Below are positions 8,946 to 16,738 of a stretch of 64,000 nt of DNA, piece by piece. Position numbers and translations under genes: made by a program. The notes under the pieces are model-generated. The model did no database searches. It was not told the DNA's origin and worked only from the letters and a program-made list of their open reading frames with translations. Position 1 is the stretch's first letter, and the number at the start of each line of letters is the position of its first letter. Origin of the DNA: Synechococcus sp. Cruz-7E5 (lineage in GTDB: Bacteria; Cyanobacteriota; Cyanobacteriia; PCC-6307; Cyanobiaceae); the NCBI RefSeq assembly GCF_024345995.1, contig NZ_JAGQCE010000004.1, forward strand, positions 124,001 through 188,000, written 5' to 3'.

Positions 8946-10021
8946 TGACCCTGGGCCTGCACTGGCGGCCCTTTGAACTGGTTCTGCCCTCGCCTCTTGT
9001 CACCGGTCGGGGCACGCTGAGGAGCAAGCGCGGCTGGCTGCTCCGGCTCAAGGTGCTGGCTGGGGGAGGTAGGGGGCCTGCGCCGGTGCTCGATCAGGGC
9101 TGGGGGGAGGCGGCCCCGCTGTCGTCGGGCGCCGATCAAGGGGCTGAGGGCCCGGAGCTTGTCAGCATCGCCAGGGCCATGGAAGCCCTGGGTCCAACGA
9201 TCGAGTGCCAGGAGTTGGAGGCACGCCTGCCGGCCCTGCCGGCGGCGCTGGCCTTTGCCCTCGGTGCCGCCCTGGGCGAGATCCAGGGGCTGGTGGGGCC
9301 CGCCGCCGGGGGGTGGCTGCCGCCGCCGGTCTCTGCATGGCTGCTGCCGGCAGGACCGCCGCTGTTATCAGCCCTGGAGCGGATCCTGGATAGCCACCAG
9401 CAGAGCCAGCCAGCTCAGCCCGGCGCTCTCCCCCTCACGTTGAAGTGGAAAGTGGCGGCTACGGATGACCTTCAGGAGCGTCAGTTGCTGGAGCTGCTGC
9501 TGGAGCGCTTGCCGAGCGGGGCCAGACTCCGCCTGGATGCCAATGGGGGCTGGGCGCGCCCAACAGCTGCGGCCTGGGGCGCGCGGCTTGCCGCTGAGGC
9601 TCGCCTGGATTGGCTGGAGCAACCGCTGGCTCCCGCCGACCACGCCGGTCTGCTCGCCCTGGCGGCTGGCCCCCCGGCCCTTCCGGTGGCCCTGGATGAG
9701 TCGCTGGCGAAGCATCCGGGTCTGCGCCGCAGCTGGGGCGGTTGGCAGGTGCGACGGCCCTCCCAGGAGGGAGACCCCAGGCCCCTGCTGGCGCAGTTGC
9801 GGGCAGGGGTGCCCCGGCTGATGCTCAGCACGGGCTTCGAGACCGGCATCGGCCGCCGCTGGCTGAACCAGCTGGCCGCTCTCCAGGCAGGGGGACCGAC
9901 CCCCGCGGCGCCGGGTCTGGCCCCGGGCTGGGGCGCCAGCGGCGATCTGGCCAGTTCCGACCCCGAGCTGGTCTGGGCGGCGGCCGCCGGGCGTTGGCTG
10001 GAGCCGCCAGAGTTGGCGTGA
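8945..10021 (+). CDS. menC: o-Succinylbenzoate synthase (MenC)
   Basis: Enolase-superfamily dehydratase making o-succinylbenzoate for phylloquinone. The barrel carries the conserved lysine region LKWKVA, the metal ligand strand LRLDANGGW, the second acidic ligand in DWLEQPL and LDESLAKH. The final catalytic lysine region is VRRPSQEG rather than the more common IKP. About 358 residues. The ATG at 8945 overlaps the menA stop (TGATG); a GTG three bases earlier is also in frame. Confidence 0.88.
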   Translation: MTLGLHWRPFELVLPSPLVTGRGTLRSKRGWLLRLKVLAGGGRGPAPVLDQGWGEAAPLSSGADQGAEGPELVSIARAMEALGPTIECQELEARLPALPAALAFALGAALGEIQGLVGPAAGGWLPPPVSAWLLPAGPPLLSALERILDSHQQSQPAQPGALPLTLKWKVAATDDLQERQLLELLLERLPSGARLRLDANGGWARPTAAAWGARLAAEARLDWLEQPLAPADHAGLLALAAGPPALPVALDESLAKHPGLRRSWGGWQVRRPSQEGDPRPLLAQLRAGVPRLMLSTGFETGIGRRWLNQLAALQAGGPTPAAPGLAPGWGASGDLASSDPELVWAAAAGRWLEPPELA

Positions 10022-10344
10022 ACAAAACCGCCACCGCGATGAGCCTCAGCAAGCAGGACACCCTGGCGGCCTCGGCCCCCTGGGTGGCCGTGGTCCTCAA
10101 CCTGGTGCCGGGCCTGGGCACCGGTTACATCTATCAACGACGCTGGCGGGCCTACTGGATCACCTCGGCCTTGAGCACCGGCTGGTTTGTGCTCGGCCTG
10201 GTGCTCGGCCAGCGGGACGGAGTGGATCTGGGCTCCCAGGCCGATCCGCGGCAACAGCTTGTCGGTCTAATTGGCCTGCTGCTGCTCGCTGCTGTCACCG
10301 CTGTGGAGGCGGGGATCGCCGCCCGCCGCGCACGGCAGGACTGA
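10018..10344 (+). CDS. Small membrane protein of unknown function inside the men operon
   Basis: 101-108 residues depending on start: a GTG at 10018 overlaps the menC stop (GTGA) and an ATG lies at 10039. Three hydrophobic stretches are separated by a basic loop (YIYQRRWRAYW). The first carries the NLVPGLGTGYIYQ motif, which resembles the turn of small TM2-like membrane proteins. No catalytic motif is visible. It sits between menC and menE with overlap on one side and 17 bases on the other. Co-translation with the pathway makes a role near quinone synthesis or membrane assembly possible, but this is inference from position. Confidence 0.75.
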   Translation: MNKTATAMSLSKQDTLAASAPWVAVVLNLVPGLGTGYIYQRRWRAYWITSALSTGWFVLGLVLGQRDGVDLGSQADPRQQLVGLIGLLLLAAVTAVEAGIAARRARQD

Positions 10345-10361
10345 ACGCGGGATCGTTGCCG

Positions 10362-11648
10362 ATGGGTTCTCCTCTGCTGCTCACCAGCGCCGAGCCGGCC
10401 GAGGGGCTGGTGGCACGGCTTGAGCAGGCCTGGCGTGAGGAGCGGCTGGTGGGCCTCTGCGCGGAGCAGGAGCAGGACCTGCTCGGCGCCGCTTTGGCAG
10501 GGTCAGTCCTGAGCGGCGCAGCAGTGGTGGTGGGCAGTGGCGGCAGTGCCGGCGGCCGCCGTTGGTGCCTGCAGCCCCTGGCCAACCTGGAGGCCTCAGC
10601 GTGCGCCACTGGCCAGTGGTTGCAATCGATCGGGCTGGATCCCTCAGCGATGCTGCAGCTCAACCCCCTGCCGCTTCATCACGTCAGCGGTCTGCTGCCC
10701 CTGGTGCGGAGCCGGGTCTGGGGGACGTCCTGGCGCAGGCTGCCGCCGGAGCTGATGCGCCGGCCCCGGGATCTGGCGGCGGCGTTTCCCCTTTCAGCCG
10801 ACCGTCCAGCGCTGCTCTCCCTGGTTCCCATCCAGCTGGAGCGGCTGCTGGCCGCAGCGGAGGGCTGCGCCTGGCTGCGGGGCTGCGCCGTGGTCTGGGT
10901 GGGAGGCGCGGCGCTCTCCAGCGAGTTGGCCGCCCGGGCCCGGGCGGCTGAGATCCCGCTCTCTCCCTGTTATGGCGCCAGCGAAACCGCCGCGATGGTG
11001 GCGGCCCTGCCTCCGGAGCGTTTCCTGGAGGGGGATGGGGGGTGTGGCCGGGCGCTGTCCGACGTGGAGCTGCGGCTTGACCCCGATGGTGCCCTGCTGG
11101 TGCGCACGAAACGCCTCAGCCCGGGCTTGCTGGAGGCCGGGCAGCTGCAGCCCCTGGAGCTTCAGGAGGGTTGGTGGTGCAGTGGCGATGGGGCCCGCTT
11201 CGGCCCCGCTGGGCTGGAGATTATGGGGCGGTTGGATGGGGCGATCAGCAGCGGCGGCGAAACCGTCTTCCCTGAACAGGTGGAGGCTCGGCTGCTGGGC
11301 TGGGCCCGGGCGGAGGAGCTGCCCCTGGACCAGTTGCTGCTGTTGCCCTGCCGTGATCCCCTCTGGGGCGAGCGCCTGGTGGCCCTGGTGCGTCATGGCG
11401 GGGCCTCAGGGTCACCAGCGCCAGGGCCTGAGGCGTCCACCGCCACAACGGCGGCCCTCATCGCCCATTGCCAGCGGCTGGCCAAACGGCTTCCCCCTGC
11501 CCAGCGCCCCCAACATTGGCTGGCCTGCCCTGATCTGGCCCCCAATGTCCTGGGCAAGTGGGAGCGGGGGCGCTGGAGCCGCTGGCTGACGGCCCGGGAG
11601 TCGACGTCGGCCGATGGGCCGGCTGACGCCACTATTACGGATCCATGA
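10362..11648 (+). CDS. menE: o-Succinylbenzoate-CoA ligase (MenE), divergent
   Basis: ANL-superfamily acyl-CoA ligase of the phylloquinone pathway. About 428 residues from the ATG at 10362 (a TTG lies two codons earlier), at the short end for the family. Visible motifs: PLHHVSGL, the adenine-binding CYGASETAA, the hinge GRLDGAISSGGETVFPEQVE and the C-terminal lysine in NVLGKWERGRW. The phosphate-binding loop, normally TSGTTGxPK, reads VVGSGGSAGGRRW here, so the usual lysine is replaced by arginine. Position in the operon and the later motifs support the call. Confidence 0.85.
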   Translation: MGSPLLLTSAEPAEGLVARLEQAWREERLVGLCAEQEQDLLGAALAGSVLSGAAVVVGSGGSAGGRRWCLQPLANLEASACATGQWLQSIGLDPSAMLQLNPLPLHHVSGLLPLVRSRVWGTSWRRLPPELMRRPRDLAAAFPLSADRPALLSLVPIQLERLLAAAEGCAWLRGCAVVWVGGAALSSELAARARAAEIPLSPCYGASETAAMVAALPPERFLEGDGGCGRALSDVELRLDPDGALLVRTKRLSPGLLEAGQLQPLELQEGWWCSGDGARFGPAGLEIMGRLDGAISSGGETVFPEQVEARLLGWARAEELPLDQLLLLPCRDPLWGERLVALVRHGGASGSPAPGPEASTATTAALIAHCQRLAKRLPPAQRPQHWLACPDLAPNVLGKWERGRWSRWLTARESTSADGPADATITDP

Positions 11649-11808
11649 CAACGGCCCGGACCGCGGCTAGAAGCGGGGGGGCACCGGATCCGCCATGACC
11701 GTCAGCCATCTCACCGAAGTCAGAAACAAACAGCTGGCGGAAGCGCTGTCCTGCATCTTTCTGGAGACGTCGGCATCCACAAGTTCCTGCTGGGGGCCTA
11801 AAGCAGGC

Positions 11809-12691
11809 AGGAGATAAGAGGATGGAGCTTAAACTCTAATGATTGCTTGAATAAATCCTGACAACAACTCTGATTTTTTGATTTTATGGCTATCAAGACA
11901 GCTTTTCTGCAGCTCAGGACTTCCGAGCCAATCGAAGAAGTTGTAGAGGCTGTGCAGCTCTCTCTAAGAAGATTAGGAGGGCAAATTCTTGCAAGAAATA
12001 ACACTATAATCGTGACAGATGGCAGTCAAGGTGTAAGCCTTGGATTTCTGGCAAGGATTCAAGCGACTGTTACTGTCAGCCCTAGTAAACGCAAGGAAGG
12101 AGCTTATGATATTGATTGTCAAATCATTACAAAGCCTAGCGGTATTTTTTGGATTTGCTTGGCTTTAGGATTTTGTCTGATTATATCATGGGCTGGCAAT
12201 ATTGCCTACTTGTTTGTCGATCCAATCCCTGTGTATCAACAGGCGCTTGATCGTGTACAATATGAACTCCCTTAAGCTGCGCAAGGCTAACCTGTCATTG
12301 AGGGAATGCTTTCTGTCATTGATGCGATATCAATACTGTTCTTGTCACAGTTTTCCGCAAATGAACTATAATCACTTCCTGATTTATGCTTAGAGCGACG
12401 ATTGGCAATTCCAGTATGGACAACAATGGAATGACGAAAGCAATTTCCTGCATCATGGCTACTTTTAAGGGGCGTGCTTGAGCAATATAGACTTGTCGTT
12501 GATTGCGCTCCTTATGGCATGCTTGTTTGTTAGGCTTGCTGTCGCTCATCCCGACTTTGATTCTTGCCAGCTTTGTTGGATGCGATAATGGTTCGTGTGC
12601 CTTTGTCAAGGGTTGCCAAGTTTGCAGTTCATTCGCTCTTATTCTTTGGATGACTCAGTGGATTTTAGGAGTTTTAACGTGATCAGTATGA
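11809..12691. other. AT-rich insert splitting the TM2 gene
   Basis: Base composition changes sharply. Hand counts give 26 of 60 G+C at 12061-12120 and 21 of 60 at 12121-12180, against 43 of 60 in menE (10801-10860). The insert holds one convincing small gene (11886-12275). The last 410 bases have no supported gene and stops in most frames. No transposase, terminal inverted repeat or target duplication could be seen. Near the right edge two TGATCA palindromes (12680-12685, 12689-12694) lie three bases apart. Boundaries are approximate, set where TM2 similarity stops and resumes. Confidence 0.65.
11886..12275 (+). CDS. Hypothetical membrane-anchored protein in the AT-rich insert
   Basis: 129 residues, not recognised. 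The N-terminal 85 residues look like a compact alpha/beta domain (IEEVVEAVQLSLRRLGGQIL, then NNTIIVTDGSQGVSLGF and a strand-rich ATVTVSPSK region). A single hydrophobic helix follows at about 89-110 and a short tail (VDPIPVYQQALDRVQ). The reading frame and helix amphipathicity look like real coding sequence. Codon use is AT-leaning, unlike its neighbours, which supports recent acquisition. No Shine-Dalgarno is visible ahead of the ATG; the upstream bases are T-rich. Function unknown. Confidence 0.6.
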   Translation: MAIKTAFLQLRTSEPIEEVVEAVQLSLRRLGGQILARNNTIIVTDGSQGVSLGFLARIQATVTVSPSKRKEGAYDIDCQIITKPSGIFWICLALGFCLIISWAGNIAYLFVDPIPVYQQALDRVQYELP

Positions 12692-12771
12692 TCAAGGGGG
12701 ATCATCTATCTCAACAAAATCCCCGACGAGTTCAAGGCCACCTACATCGATGCCAAGAAGGAGTGGTTCTG

Positions 12772-13011
12772 ATGGCTGGCCGCGGCCCCACATCATCACC
12801 TAAGGCTGGAGCCCTCAATCTGCGGGCACCCGGGCTCTCCGGCCGTCTCGGCCTGACGCTCCTCATCGCCATGGCGGCCTCGGTGAGTTTCTCCCTGGCG
12901 GGGGTGGCGGTGGAGGATGGCTTCCATCCGCTCACCCTGGTGGCCAGCCTGCTCCCGTTGCAGCTGGCGGCCCTGCTCTGGGCGCTCTCCCGCCGGCCAC
13001 CAATCCTCTGA
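12772..13011 (+). CDS. Small two-span membrane protein downstream of the TM2 remnant
   Basis: 79 residues from the ATG at 12772, which overlaps the stop of the TM2 remnant (TGATG). A GGAG eight bases upstream is a good ribosome-binding site. Residues about 24-44 and 51-72 are hydrophobic; the N-terminus is Ser/Pro/Gly-rich. It is high in GC like the host genome, so it belongs to the original locus rather than to the insert. Originally co-translated with the TM2 protein; with that gene broken its expression must depend on another promoter. Function unknown. Confidence 0.65.
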   Translation: MAGRGPTSSPKAGALNLRAPGLSGRLGLTLLIAMAASVSFSLAGVAVEDGFHPLTLVASLLPLQLAALLWALSRRPPIL

Positions 13012-13035
13012 CTGGATCGTTAAGCGTCGGCTCCA

Positions 13036-13578
13036 TCACCCCTGCTCTTCCGGAGTTGAGGGAGGAGACTCCCAGCCGGCTGAGGCCTCCAGCCAGCGCT
13101 CGATCGGCTCCGGCAGCCCGCAGCGCCGCCGGCTGGTGGCCTCGATGGCCACGTGGTGGGTGAGGCCACGGGCCACTAGGCGGCTGGGGACATCGAGGCA
13201 CGTGAAGTTGTAGCTCACCTCAAAACTTCCGGACGTGAGCCGTCGTGGTGCGAGGCCGATTGCCAGCGGATCGCCGCACACCAGGGGTGCCAGGAAGTCG
13301 GCATGACAATGCACGATCGGAAGAGCCACCTTCGGCGGGCAGGGGTCGTCTGTGTCATGGGTCTCAGGGGTCCGGCCGGGGGTGGGAAAGATCGCAGCGG
13401 CTGAAATCCCGAAGGCTTCGAGGCTCTCCTCATAGGCCTCATGGCACCAACGCAGCAGTTGGTGGAAGTGCATCACGCCGGCGGCATCGGTCTCGCCGAA
13501 ACGCACCCTTCGGTGGAGCAGCAACCACCCGGAGGGATCGATTGGGGCCGTCCCGCTGCCGAGGAGGTCGCTGGTCAT
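13036..13578 (-). CDS. menI: 1,4-dihydroxy-2-naphthoyl-CoA thioesterase (hotdog fold)
   Basis: 180-residue 4HBT-type thioesterase with the family signature VRFGETDAAGVMHFHQLLRW followed by CHEAYEESL. The aspartate and glutamate of this region are the catalytic residues in DHNA-CoA hydrolases. A second segment, IVHCHADFLAPLVCGDPL, is the hotdog central strand. It releases DHNA from its CoA ester, the step before MenA. It is convergent with the small membrane gene and lies 1.4 kb from menE, separated from it only by the disrupted TM2 locus, so it is part of the men cluster. The C-terminal 20 residues are variable. Confidence 0.88.
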   Translation of the reverse strand: MTSDLLGSGTAPIDPSGWLLLHRRVRFGETDAAGVMHFHQLLRWCHEAYEESLEAFGISAAAIFPTPGRTPETHDTDDPCPPKVALPIVHCHADFLAPLVCGDPLAIGLAPRRLTSGSFEVSYNFTCLDVPSRLVARGLTHHVAIEATSRRRCGLPEPIERWLEASAGWESPPSTPEEQG

Positions 13579-13912
13579 GTTGTTGCCGCTCGATTCAATC
13601 TTGGCTTGCCTTGAACTTGGGTCTCCCGTTATGTCCTGCCCATATAGATGATCCCACCTCCCCGCCGCGCCTGGTGACCAGGCTGGTGGTGGAGATCGGC
13701 ATCCCAGCCAGCAAGGATCCGTCCAGGTGATGGTCAGACAGATGATGACAGAAAATGTCGTTTTCCTGTCTTGCTGGTCAAGGCGGCTTTTGAGAGCAAT
13801 GCTTTGAACACGAGTTGAGTGGCGGCGAGGGCGTCAAGGGGTTCCAGGCGCACAACTCATGCTTTCCCCGGCAGAGGTCGGTCTTCCAGTCCTGCTTTTT
13901 GGGTGTTCACTG
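13579..13912. other. Intergenic region between the thioesterase and the methyltransferase
   Basis: No supported gene. It presumably holds the divergent promoters of both neighbours, but no clear -35/-10 pair could be assigned. A 13-base palindrome, CCTGGTGACCAGG, lies at 13670-13682. The plus frame around 13657-13730 reads RLVTRLVVEIGIPASKDPSR before a stop and could be a decayed gene end, but nothing confirms it. If the methyltransferase uses the ATG at 13859, the region is shorter. Confidence 0.5.
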
Positions 13913-15052
13913 ATGGCACGTTCGATCGTTGATCTATCTGGAGCCCTGTCGGCGGCTTCGGCCGAGCCCCGGTCCAGGGAAGCCAGTCACTCCCTGGGGT
14001 ATAGGGGGACCCGTCTGATGGCAGGAGCCTTCAACCAGGCCCAGATGGCCATGGCGGAGGCCTACATCAATGGTCTGGAAATTCCTGACTCTCTCTTCCG
14101 AGGGATGATCCACGCCTCCATGCCCATCCTGTTTCGCCACTTCCCTGGTCTGTTGGCGCCATACGAATGGGTGCTGGAGGAATCTGATCAGATTGCGGAA
14201 TCATCCAGGGAGCTGATGGAGATTCAGTATGATCGCCCCCAGGAAATGCTGAACCGAATGCTGGGTGATTGGGAGCCTATCTATCCAAAATACAGCACTG
14301 GATACTGGGAGCATGGCGCCAGAGATCTGGAGGAATCGCAACGGCACATGATTGATCAGATGATTGAGCGTCTAGGCATTGTGGATGGAGACAATCTCCT
14401 TGATTTTGGTTGTGGGTGGGGCTGCGTTCCCAATTACATCCTTTCAAAGTTCCCCAACCTGCGCTGCACGGGGGTCAACCTGAGCCGGCAGCAATGTGCG
14501 TACATGCGTGGGAAGATGAATGATCCTCGTAGTCACCTGAGCTCTGGCAGGTTCACCCTCGTGGAGGGTGACATCAACGAGGTGGTGTTCCCGGAAAAAT
14601 TCAACAAGATCATCTCGGTTGGCGTGTTCTGCCATGTGGGCAATCTCACCAAGGCCTTCGCCAGGCTGGCTTCCCTGCTGGAGCCCCAGGGGAAGGTCCT
14701 GATTCATATCATCACCGTGCGAATCCCGAACAACATGTCGTCGGGCTTCACCCACAAGTATATTTTCCCGCATGGGAGATACTGGAATCATGACGCCGTT
14801 CCCGGCCACGATCGCGACCTGAGAACCATTGAAAGATGGTATATGAATGGAACCAACTATCACCAGACTCTCGCTGCCTGGCTGAATCGATTTGATGCCT
14901 GCCAGGATGTGGCCAGGCAATTGAACTATGGCATGGGCTATGCAAGATTTCGGCGAATATGGCGCTTTTATCTCCTGTTGCTTGGGACAATCTTCAGCAG
15001 CTGTGATGGCGAATTCAATGGCAACGGCCAGTATCTGTTGACCCATGCCTGA
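13859..15052 (+). CDS. Cyclopropane-fatty-acid synthase-like SAM methyltransferase
   Basis: 397 residues from the ATG at 13859 (a second ATG at 13913 gives 379). An N-terminal helical part (about 40-120) is followed by a Rossmann methyltransferase domain with motif I LLDFGCGWGCVP, then VNLSRQQCAYM, VEGDINEVVF and the ISVGVFCHVGN loop. The arrangement resembles CFA/mycolic-acid methyltransferases, where the region YSTGYWEHG precedes the domain. The substrate may be an acyl chain or another small molecule. GC is lower than nearby (30 of 60 at 14161-14220), which hints at horizontal origin. It lies just beyond the disrupted TM2 locus. Confidence 0.75.
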   Translation: MLSPAEVGLPVLLFGCSLMARSIVDLSGALSAASAEPRSREASHSLGYRGTRLMAGAFNQAQMAMAEAYINGLEIPDSLFRGMIHASMPILFRHFPGLLAPYEWVLEESDQIAESSRELMEIQYDRPQEMLNRMLGDWEPIYPKYSTGYWEHGARDLEESQRHMIDQMIERLGIVDGDNLLDFGCGWGCVPNYILSKFPNLRCTGVNLSRQQCAYMRGKMNDPRSHLSSGRFTLVEGDINEVVFPEKFNKIISVGVFCHVGNLTKAFARLASLLEPQGKVLIHIITVRIPNNMSSGFTHKYIFPHGRYWNHDAVPGHDRDLRTIERWYMNGTNYHQTLAAWLNRFDACQDVARQLNYGMGYARFRRIWRFYLLLLGTIFSSCDGEFNGNGQYLLTHA

Positions 15053-15069
15053 GCCCTGCTGAGTCGGTT

Positions 15070-15483
15070 CTAGGTGTCTGGAAAGACGGCAATGCCGACT
15101 CCATAGGTGAGCCCCATCCGTCCAGCCCAGTAGAGCAGCAGCAGCAGCGTCGCCAGGGCCAGGTGGGTGTCCTTCAGCCCCTTGGGCATCAGCCGCCGGG
15201 TCCAGAGAGCCTGCGCCGACCACGCCAGCAGGGCGACAGCGGCGATCGGCCCGAAGGCGTGCAGGTCCACCGACTCCGTGAAGCGGCCATGCAGGGCCGC
15301 GGCCGTGGACCTGGTCAGGAAGCAGGTGGGGCATGGAAGACCCGTGAGTGCCCGCAGTGGACAACTCAGTCCAGGCAGAGCCGGATGCCAGCCCTTCAGC
15401 CAGAGGTAGCCGGTGAGCAGCGCAGGCAAAGCGATGCCGCACCGGCGCAACTGATCGAGCCAGCGGCCTCTCCGACCACGCAC
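15070..15483 (-). CDS. DUF2752 membrane protein
   Basis: 137 residues with two to three hydrophobic helices and the DUF2752 signature CPLRALTGLPCPTCFLTRS. In most members the motif ends in CPxCGxTR; here the glycine is replaced by Phe. Both cysteines of the CPTC pair are kept. The family is uncharacterised, widespread in cyanobacteria and other bacteria, and the cysteines suggest metal binding or redox activity. Located 23 bases after the ndhH stop on the same strand, so it may be its read-through neighbour. Confidence 0.8.
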   Translation of the reverse strand: MRGRRGRWLDQLRRCGIALPALLTGYLWLKGWHPALPGLSCPLRALTGLPCPTCFLTRSTAAALHGRFTESVDLHAFGPIAAVALLAWSAQALWTRRLMPKGLKDTHLALATLLLLLYWAGRMGLTYGVGIAVFPDT

Positions 15484-15506
15484 CCGCCACTGGCTGCCGC
15501 CGGCGT

Positions 15507-16691
15507 TCAGCGGTCCACCGAACCCATGATCACGTCGATCGAGCCCAGGATCGCCATGATGTCGGCCACCTTGGCCCCGGTGAGGATGTGGGGCAGGATC
15601 TGCAGGTTGTTGAAATCAGCGGCTCGGATCTTCCAGCGCCAGGGGGTCACATCGTCGTTGCCCATGATGAACACCCCCAGTTCACCCTTGCCTGATTCCA
15701 CCCGGGCGTAGAGCTCACCACTGGGAATCTTGAAGGTCGGCGCCACCTTCTTGGCTACATACTGATAATCGAAGCCGTACCACTCGCTCTTCTTGCCTTC
15801 GCTCATGCGGCGGGCTTCGAGGTTTTCGGTGGGGCCGCCGGGGATGGCTGTGCAGGCCTGGCGCAGGATCTTCAGCGACTGGCGCATCTCCTCGATCCGC
15901 ACCCGATAGCGGGCGTAGCAATCACCTTCCTGCTCCGTGGCCACGTCCCACTCGAAGTCGTCGTAACACTCGTACTTGTCAACCTTGCGCAGATCCCACG
16001 GGACCCCGGAGGCGCGCAACATCGGACCCGACAGGCTCCAGTTGATCGCCATCTCCCGACTGATCACCCCCAGTCCCTCGATGCGACGCTTGAAGATGGG
16101 GTTATTGGTGATCAGCTTCTCATATTCGTCTATCTTCGGGCCGAAGTAATCGCAGAAGTCGAGGCATTTCTCCAGCCAGCCGTAGGGCAGATCAGCCGCC
16201 ACGCCACCAATGCGGAAATAATTGTTGTTGATCAGCCGCTGACCGGTGGCCGCTTCCCAGAGGTCGTAGATCATCTCCCGCTCGCGGAAGATGTAGAAGA
16301 AGGGAGTCTGGGCGCCCACATCCGCGAGAAAAGGACCAAGCCAGAGGAGATGGTTGGCGATGCGGTTCAGCTCCAGCATCAGCACCCGGATGTAGCTGGC
16401 GCGTTTCGGCACCTGAATGCTGGCCAGTTTCTCGGGAGCGTTGACCGTGATCGCCTCGTTGAACATCCCGGCCGCGTAGTCCCAGCGGCTCACATAGGGG
16501 ACGAACATCACGTTCGTACGATTTTCGGCGATCTTCTCCATGCCGCGGTGCAGATAGCCGATCACCGGCTCGCAATCCACCACGTCTTCACCGTCGAGGG
16601 TCACCACCAGGCGCAACACCCCGTGCATCGACGGGTGGTGCGGCCCGAAGTTGACCACCATCGGCTCCGTGCGCGTTTCCAGTTGCGTCAT
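15507..16691 (-). CDS. ndhH: NAD(P)H-quinone oxidoreductase subunit H
   Basis: 394-residue 49-kDa-type subunit of the photosynthetic NDH-1 complex, in the peripheral arm at the quinone site. It starts [20 protein letters not shown] and has the conserved [23 protein letters not shown] and the C-terminal DVIMGSVDR. Full length for cyanobacteria. Its role is cyclic electron flow and respiration in the thylakoid membrane. Divergent from rsmH across a 47-base gap. Confidence 0.97.
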   Translation of the reverse strand: MTQLETRTEPMVVNFGPHHPSMHGVLRLVVTLDGEDVVDCEPVIGYLHRGMEKIAENRTNVMFVPYVSRWDYAAGMFNEAITVNAPEKLASIQVPKRASYIRVLMLELNRIANHLLWLGPFLADVGAQTPFFYIFREREMIYDLWEAATGQRLINNNYFRIGGVAADLPYGWLEKCLDFCDYFGPKIDEYEKLITNNPIFKRRIEGLGVISREMAINWSLSGPMLRASGVPWDLRKVDKYECYDDFEWDVATEQEGDCYARYRVRIEEMRQSLKILRQACTAIPGGPTENLEARRMSEGKKSEWYGFDYQYVAKKVAPTFKIPSGELYARVESGKGELGVFIMGNDDVTPWRWKIRAADFNNLQILPHILTGAKVADIMAILGSIDVIMGSVDR

Positions 16692-16738
16692 GGGCCCGTG
16701 GACTCGAAGGCGAACTCGGGGATCTTAGGAAGGAACCC

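Larger units (their letters stand above)
11695..12772 (+). pseudogene. TM2-domain gene, frameshifted and split by an AT-rich insert
   Basis: Two pieces of one gene appear on the same strand. The 5' piece (11695 to about 11808) reads MTVSHLTEVRNKQLAEALSC then IFL. After a one-base loss near 11762 (CTGGAGAC, where CTGGGAGAC would keep frame) it continues GDVGIHKFLLGA, the typical TM2 opening, before a TAA. The 3' piece (12692-12772) reads GIIYLNKIPDEFKATYIDAK then KEWF and stop, matching the C-terminal tail of cyanobacterial TM2 proteins. The middle, roughly 35-45 residues, is missing and about 0.88 kb of AT-rich DNA stands in its place. The 3' piece also contains the ribosome-binding site (GGAG, 12760-12763) of the next gene. 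Family assignment is from memory of TM2 proteins. Confidence 0.7.

Noticed and set aside
12316-12609. 97-residue minus-strand frame in the AT-rich insert
   Set aside because: No ribosome-binding site, no domain pattern, and stop-poor frames of this length occur by chance there. It could be a remnant but cannot be supported.
11809-12691. Insertion sequence or integron cassette
   Set aside because: No transposase or integrase, no terminal repeats and no attC-like palindrome could be found by eye.
13657-13730. Possible decayed gene end before the methyltransferase
   Set aside because: Only about 20 plausible residues without a start or known family.
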